The notes below the pieces were generated by a model. The model searched no databases and was not told the origin of the DNA. It worked only from the letters and a program-made list of their open reading frames with translations. From positions 1-18,283 of the forward strand of contig JALHTN010000094.1 in assembly GCA_022865865.1 (NCBI GenBank): a DNA stretch of 18,283 nt, given 5' to 3'. Shown here one piece after another: positions 14,967 to 18,283 of this stretch. The stretch is from Anaerolineales bacterium (lineage in GTDB: Bacteria; Chloroflexota; Anaerolineae; Anaerolineales; UBA4823). Position 1 is the first letter of the stretch, and every line of letters begins with the position of its first letter. A program made the position numbers and the translations under genes.

Positions 14967-15482
14967 CTACCGTTTGCGTAATTCATCCTCGATTCTAGCC
15001 ACATAATCATCATCGAGTTTCTGTTCCGGTTGGGTTTCTTCCACATCTCCTGCCGGGGGCTGTCTCCAGGCACGCAGGGCGCGGTATAGGATATAGATTC
15101 CACCGAGGATTGCCAGGGGAGGAATGATATAAACCAGCCAGTTCAAACCACTGGCGGGAGGAGCAGCCAGGACCCGATCACCATATTGGGCCACGAAGTA
15201 ATTCTTGATCTCATCTTCCGTCCAACCTGCAACCAGCTTCTCGCGAATTAATTCACGCCACTGGGCACAGGCCTGGGTGGGACAGACATCCAGGGGGATA
15301 TTCTCACACACCGGGCAGTAAAGCCCTTTAGCAATCGCATTGACTTCATCATCAGAAGGACCTGTGGGTGGCTGTTCCTGCGCCTGCACTTCACCAACTA
15401 CCAGAAATGATGCCACCAAGCCAGCAACAATGAGCATCAGAATTAAGGAAGGGACGAGTAGTGAACGAGAAGTAGACATCAT
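14967..15482 (-). CDS. ccmH: Cytochrome c maturation protein CcmH with four cysteines
   Basis: 171 residues. A signal/TM segment spans about 8-30. The conserved domain (about 45-110) has the redox motif LYCPVC (Cys56, Cys59), and IREKLVAGWTEDEIKNYFVAQYGDRVL matches the CcmH/CycL core. A second TM spans about 113-135, followed by a cytoplasmic tail. Two extra cysteines, 67 and 72 in DVCPTQAC, follow the CPVC pair, where typical proteins have LRCxxC only. Role: thiol relay with CcmG and a part of the CcmFH ligase. The start ATG overlaps the ccmF stop as ATGA; a second ATG follows immediately, so the start could be one codon later. Confidence 0.93.
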   Translation of the reverse strand: MMSTSRSLLVPSLILMLIVAGLVASFLVVGEVQAQEQPPTGPSDDEVNAIAKGLYCPVCENIPLDVCPTQACAQWRELIREKLVAGWTEDEIKNYFVAQYGDRVLAAPPASGLNWLVYIIPPLAILGGIYILYRALRAWRQPPAGDVEETQPEQKLDDDYVARIEDELRKR

Positions 15483-17536
15483 GCCTTTACAGTTGCATAG
15501 CTCGCGCTGCGAGCTGAAACCTTATGCTTTTCGGGGTCCTTGTCAGGCCAGGCTGCCACCAGGGTGCCGATAATAAATACAAAACCACCTATCCACAGCC
15601 AATTCACCAGCGGGTTGTGATAAATCTTAAATGTAGCCCCAGCCGAAGAGATCGGCTGCCAGTCAACCAGCAAAATATAGAAATCGTCCTCCCAGGTGCT
15701 TCTTACTCCCGGGATGGTCATCGGCTGCTGGGATTCATAGTAATAATCTCGTCTTGGGTAGAGCTCCCCAACGAAATTACCATTTCGATCCACGCTCATC
15801 ACCGCCCGAGCCACATTGCGGCCATCCGCGGTATCAAATACCGCTAAGGAATTAAAAGTTACCGTGTAATCGCCCAGCGAGATCTGCTCCCCACGGGAAA
15901 TGGTCCCCTGGGTCTCGGTCTGAAAAACTTCGATCCCGATAATGCCGATCGCCATCAGCACCACACCCAGATGGATGATATAACCGCCATACCGGCGCCG
16001 ATTGCGTCCTGCCAGGCGCCACAGGGCAACTGGAAAGCTCTCACCCGATTTGCGCCGGCGTGCCATAGCACCTCGCCAGAACTCGTAAAGCGTAACCGCG
16101 GCCACAAAAGCGCTCAGCCAGAATCCCAGCAGCGCGGCCCAATTTCGGATGCCGCTAAATAGGGCGATTGCTACCACTACCAGCGAGGCGATGAACGGCT
16201 TCCAAATCGCCCGTCCGAGGGTCTTGGCCGAGGAGTAGCGCCAGGCTGCCAGGGGTGCAACCCCCATCAACAGCAGTAAACCGGCGAATAACGGCGCAGT
16301 CGCCCGCTCGTAAAAAGGTGGACCTACGGTGACTTTCTGTCCGGTGAATATCTCAGAGATCAGTGGGAAGATCACACCCCAGAAGCAAACCACCAGGATA
16401 CCCATAAAAAGTAAGTTATTTAATAGGAATAATGCCTCTCGTGAGAGCAGCGAATTCATCTGGTTATTGGCTTTCAGATCGTTCCAGCGCTTCAGCAGCA
16501 GGGATAAGGACACGATAAAAGTCAATCCCATGAAGGCGAAGAAAACCGGACCAATTGCGCTCTGGGCAAAAGCATGTACCGAGGAGAGCACTCCCGAGCG
16601 GGTCAAGAATGTGCCGAAGATCACCAATTCGAAGGTCAGGATGATCAGGATCATGTTCCAATGCTTCATCATACCCCGCTTTTCCTGGATCATCACCGAA
16701 TGCAGGAAGGCGGTGCCGGTCAGCCAGGGCATAAAGGCTGCGATCTCTACCGGATCCCAACCCCAATAACCGCCCCAACCCAACACATCATATGCCCAGC
16801 GTCCACCCAGGAGTAATCCCAGGGATAAAAACAGCCAGGCTACCAAGGTCCAGCGCCGCGTGATGCGGATCCAGCGATCATCTGTTCGTCCGGTTACCAG
16901 AGCCGCAATGGCGAATGCATACGGGATTACGAATGAGACAAATCCCAGGTACAGCATGGGGGGATGAATGATCATGCCTGGATGGCGCAGCAGAGGATTC
17001 AAGCCGCTCCCATCTGCAGGTACAAAAGGAATAGAACCTGCGGGCTGCAGCATAGTGGATGCAATCTGCCCGGAGGCGGTCTGCCACAAGCGCACAAATG
17101 GGTTTTCAATGAAGATGCTCAATGCAAGGAAAAAGCCCAATGTCACCAGGGTCACAATGATCACCCACGGCAAAAATTCCTGGTCACGATCCCACTTGCG
17201 CAGTGTGACTGCCGAAGCAAAAGCTGCCATCAACCAGGACCAGAAAATCAGCGATCCCGGCTGGCCACCCCACAATGCGGTCACCTTTAAATAGACCGGC
17301 ATACTGTTGCTGGTCACACTGGCCACATAATCGACTTGATAGTCGTTAGTGACCAATAGATAAACAATGCTTAAAGCTGCAATTGTAATTAAGGGGAAGG
17401 TCAGCAGGGTCGCGTTGCGCGCGCTGGCAACCCAGGCATGTTTATTCTTTCGGGCACCGTAGTATGCCGCGCCGATGCCGTAAAGAGAGACCAGAAATGT
17501 GATGATTAGTGCACCATAACCTAGATTAGCGACCAT
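15479..17536 (-). CDS. ccmF: Cytochrome c heme lyase subunit CcmF
   Basis: 685 residues from ATG 17534-17536. The gene encodes many TM segments (about 14-15). The WWD signature WGGYWGWDPVE is at about 254-264, and family histidines lie in the HPPMLYLG and SSVHAFAQS regions. A large external region (about 560-640) precedes the last TM. CcmF accepts heme from CcmE and ligates it to apocytochrome. An in-frame TTG at 17546-17548 would add four residues, but GGAG (17543-17546) lies 6 bases before the ATG and overlaps that TTG. The length fits the family (about 640-690). The gene follows ccmE after a 94-base gap that contains a perfect hairpin. Confidence 0.96.
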   Translation of the reverse strand: MVANLGYGALIITFLVSLYGIGAAYYGARKNKHAWVASARNATLLTFPLITIAALSIVYLLVTNDYQVDYVASVTSNSMPVYLKVTALWGGQPGSLIFWSWLMAAFASAVTLRKWDRDQEFLPWVIIVTLVTLGFFLALSIFIENPFVRLWQTASGQIASTMLQPAGSIPFVPADGSGLNPLLRHPGMIIHPPMLYLGFVSFVIPYAFAIAALVTGRTDDRWIRITRRWTLVAWLFLSLGLLLGGRWAYDVLGWGGYWGWDPVEIAAFMPWLTGTAFLHSVMIQEKRGMMKHWNMILIILTFELVIFGTFLTRSGVLSSVHAFAQSAIGPVFFAFMGLTFIVSLSLLLKRWNDLKANNQMNSLLSREALFLLNNLLFMGILVVCFWGVIFPLISEIFTGQKVTVGPPFYERATAPLFAGLLLLMGVAPLAAWRYSSAKTLGRAIWKPFIASLVVVAIALFSGIRNWAALLGFWLSAFVAAVTLYEFWRGAMARRRKSGESFPVALWRLAGRNRRRYGGYIIHLGVVLMAIGIIGIEVFQTETQGTISRGEQISLGDYTVTFNSLAVFDTADGRNVARAVMSVDRNGNFVGELYPRRDYYYESQQPMTIPGVRSTWEDDFYILLVDWQPISSAGATFKIYHNPLVNWLWIGGFVFIIGTLVAAWPDKDPEKHKVSARSASYATVKA

Positions 17537-17542
17537 ATAGTT

Positions 17543-17546
17543 CTCC
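17543..17546 (-). promoter_or_regulatory. Ribosome binding site deciding the ccmF start
   Basis: The minus strand reads GGAG 6 bases before ATG 17534-17536. It overlaps the alternative TTG start and so supports the ATG. Confidence 0.7.
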
Positions 17547-17562
17547 AACTACGTTACATGCA

Positions 17563-17598
17563 ATGCGTGAAACGTTGAGTGATCCACGTTTCACGCAT
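17563..17598. repeat. Perfect 13-bp inverted repeat between ccmE and ccmF
   Basis: ATGCGTGAAACGT (17563-17575) and ACGTTTCACGCAT (17586-17598) are exact reverse complements around a 10-base loop. On the minus strand the next bases are TGCATGTAACGT, with no U run, so it is not a standard terminator. It could be an RNA-processing or stability hairpin that sets ccmE versus ccmF levels, or one copy of a dispersed REP-like palindrome. Confidence 0.85.
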
Positions 17599-17630
17599 AG
17601 TAAGATCTTGAATAATATTAGCTAGACACC

Positions 17631-18158
17631 CTAACCTTCACTCTGCTCAGGTACTGCCTCTTCGTACTTGGTGGGGCACTTGAGCAATAATTCATCCGCA
17701 TAGAAAACCCCGTCATCCCCCAATTGACCGGTCATGATGGCCTGTGCTTCGTGACGCAGAAGATCGGGTTTGGGTCCGATATATACCACCTGGAGGTGAG
17801 TGCGACCTGGATCGTTGACCGCATCATAGAGCACCTTCCCCAATCCGCCCTGCGCTTCGATCTCGCTGTTGTCACCCGGGACATGGGCCACAGTGAATTC
17901 CAGGGTCAAAGTTTCTGGTTCGTAGATCACCGAATCGCCGATCACCGCACCAGATATGCGTATCTCGCGCCCAATGTCGCTGCCCGCGCGTGCAGCTAAC
18001 TCGTCAACGGTAAGAAAATACTGCGCGCTGGCTTGCGTCGAAGTAACAATTAAATAAACCACTGCCGCGACAATCAGAAGCCCACCAATGATAAATTTGG
18101 TTCGCCCTCCTGAGCCGGACTGGGTGGAAACGGAACCTTCTAAATCTTGATCTGTCAT
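17631..18158 (-). CDS. ccmE: Heme chaperone CcmE, CXXXY variant
   Basis: 175 residues from ATG 18156-18158. One N-terminal TM segment spans about 21-40, then an OB-fold beta-barrel at about 48-160 (REIRISGAVIGDSV, LTLEFTV, LQVVYIGPKPDLLRHEAQAI, GVFYADELLLKCPTKYEE). The flexible end has CPTKY with Cys161 and Tyr165. In standard CcmE this is HXXXY, whose His forms the covalent heme bond, so this is the cysteine variant known from archaea and some bacteria. The protein carries heme from CcmC to CcmF on the outer side of the membrane. A GTG four codons upstream is in frame, but GAGG (18165-18168) lies 6 bases before the ATG and overlaps that GTG. It appears to be the first gene of the operon within this window. 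Confidence 0.94.
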   Translation of the reverse strand: MTDQDLEGSVSTQSGSGGRTKFIIGGLLIVAAVVYLIVTSTQASAQYFLTVDELAARAGSDIGREIRISGAVIGDSVIYEPETLTLEFTVAHVPGDNSEIEAQGGLGKVLYDAVNDPGRTHLQVVYIGPKPDLLRHEAQAIMTGQLGDDGVFYADELLLKCPTKYEEAVPEQSEG

Positions 18159-18164
18159 AGAATA

Positions 18165-18168
18165 CCTC
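18165..18168 (-). promoter_or_regulatory. Ribosome binding site deciding the ccmE start
   Basis: The minus strand reads GAGG 6 bases before ATG 18156-18158, overlapping the alternative GTG at 18168-18170. The 115 bases further upstream, to the window edge, show no convincing promoter, hairpin or gene. Confidence 0.65.
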
Positions 18169-18283
18169 ACTCAAGGTTGATAACGATCTCCTCTCGACCC
18201 TTAATTCTGTCACAACTAGATTAACGTAACCTGAGATAATGCCCAAAAAAGAATGAGAGTGCGATTAATTTATTTCAATTCGA

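Noticed and set aside
17563..17598. Hairpin as an intrinsic terminator after ccmE
   Set aside because: No U run follows the stem on either strand, and ccmF with its own RBS continues directly; recorded as a repeat instead.
18004..18246. 80-codon minus-strand frame overlapping the start of ccmE
   Set aside because: It is in a different frame from ccmE, is Arg-rich and has no family resemblance; the ccmE frame has clear domain and RBS support.
18159..18283. Promoter of the ccm operon
   Set aside because: TTGAAA and TTGGGC occur as possible -35 boxes, but no matching -10 box at proper spacing is convincing, and the operon might begin outside the window.

Overview
The window carries one rightward gene fragment at its left edge. 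Everything else lies on the minus strand, as two gene clusters read right to left. All calls come from reading the sequence; no database search was run. The gene content suggests a bacterium of the Chloroflexota, probably Anaerolineae. That rests on a CXXXY-type CcmE, a ccm operon containing a diheme lipoprotein and zinc-ribbon protein, and split MacB-type genes with long HlyD-like adaptors and no outer-membrane factor. The taxonomy is inference.

Layout. (1) 1-549 (+): the C-terminal half of an MFS transporter, ending at a hairpin terminator (568-608) shared with the convergent minus-strand cluster. (2) 630-8839 (-), in transcription order: two paralogous HlyD/MacA-like adaptors, a MacB-type ATPase, a MacB/FtsX-type permease, a lipoprotein with TPEQ motifs, an OmpR-type response regulator and a BaeS-like histidine kinase. 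This looks like a self-contained efflux or envelope-stress unit, with pump, possible sensing lipoprotein and two-component regulator together. (3) 8840-9093: a 254-bp spacer with the strong minus-strand terminator of the right-hand cluster and a weak candidate promoter for the efflux cluster. (4) 9094-18158 (-): a System I cytochrome c maturation operon in the order ccmE, ccmF, ccmH, ccmG, a CcmI-like zinc-ribbon protein, a membrane-anchored diheme cytochrome c lipoprotein, ccmA, ccmB, ccmC, a 58-residue ccmD-like gene and a 68-residue YHS/TRASH-like cysteine protein, then the terminator. (5) 18159-18283: upstream region of ccmE with no convincing promoter.

How the ccm genes should work together: CcmABCD move and load heme onto CcmE at the outer face of the membrane; CcmF with CcmH ligates heme to apocytochrome; CcmG and CcmH keep the CXXCH thiols reduced. 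The diheme cytochrome in the operon is a likely client. The main oddity is that CcmE has CPTKY in place of the usual heme-binding HXXXY, yet a CcmH with an extra cysteine pair is also present. The CXXXY variant of System I was originally described as lacking CcmH. Two operon proteins also share a CcmI-like helical motif although no classical TPR-containing CcmI is present.

No tRNA, rRNA, CRISPR array, insertion sequence or phage gene was seen.
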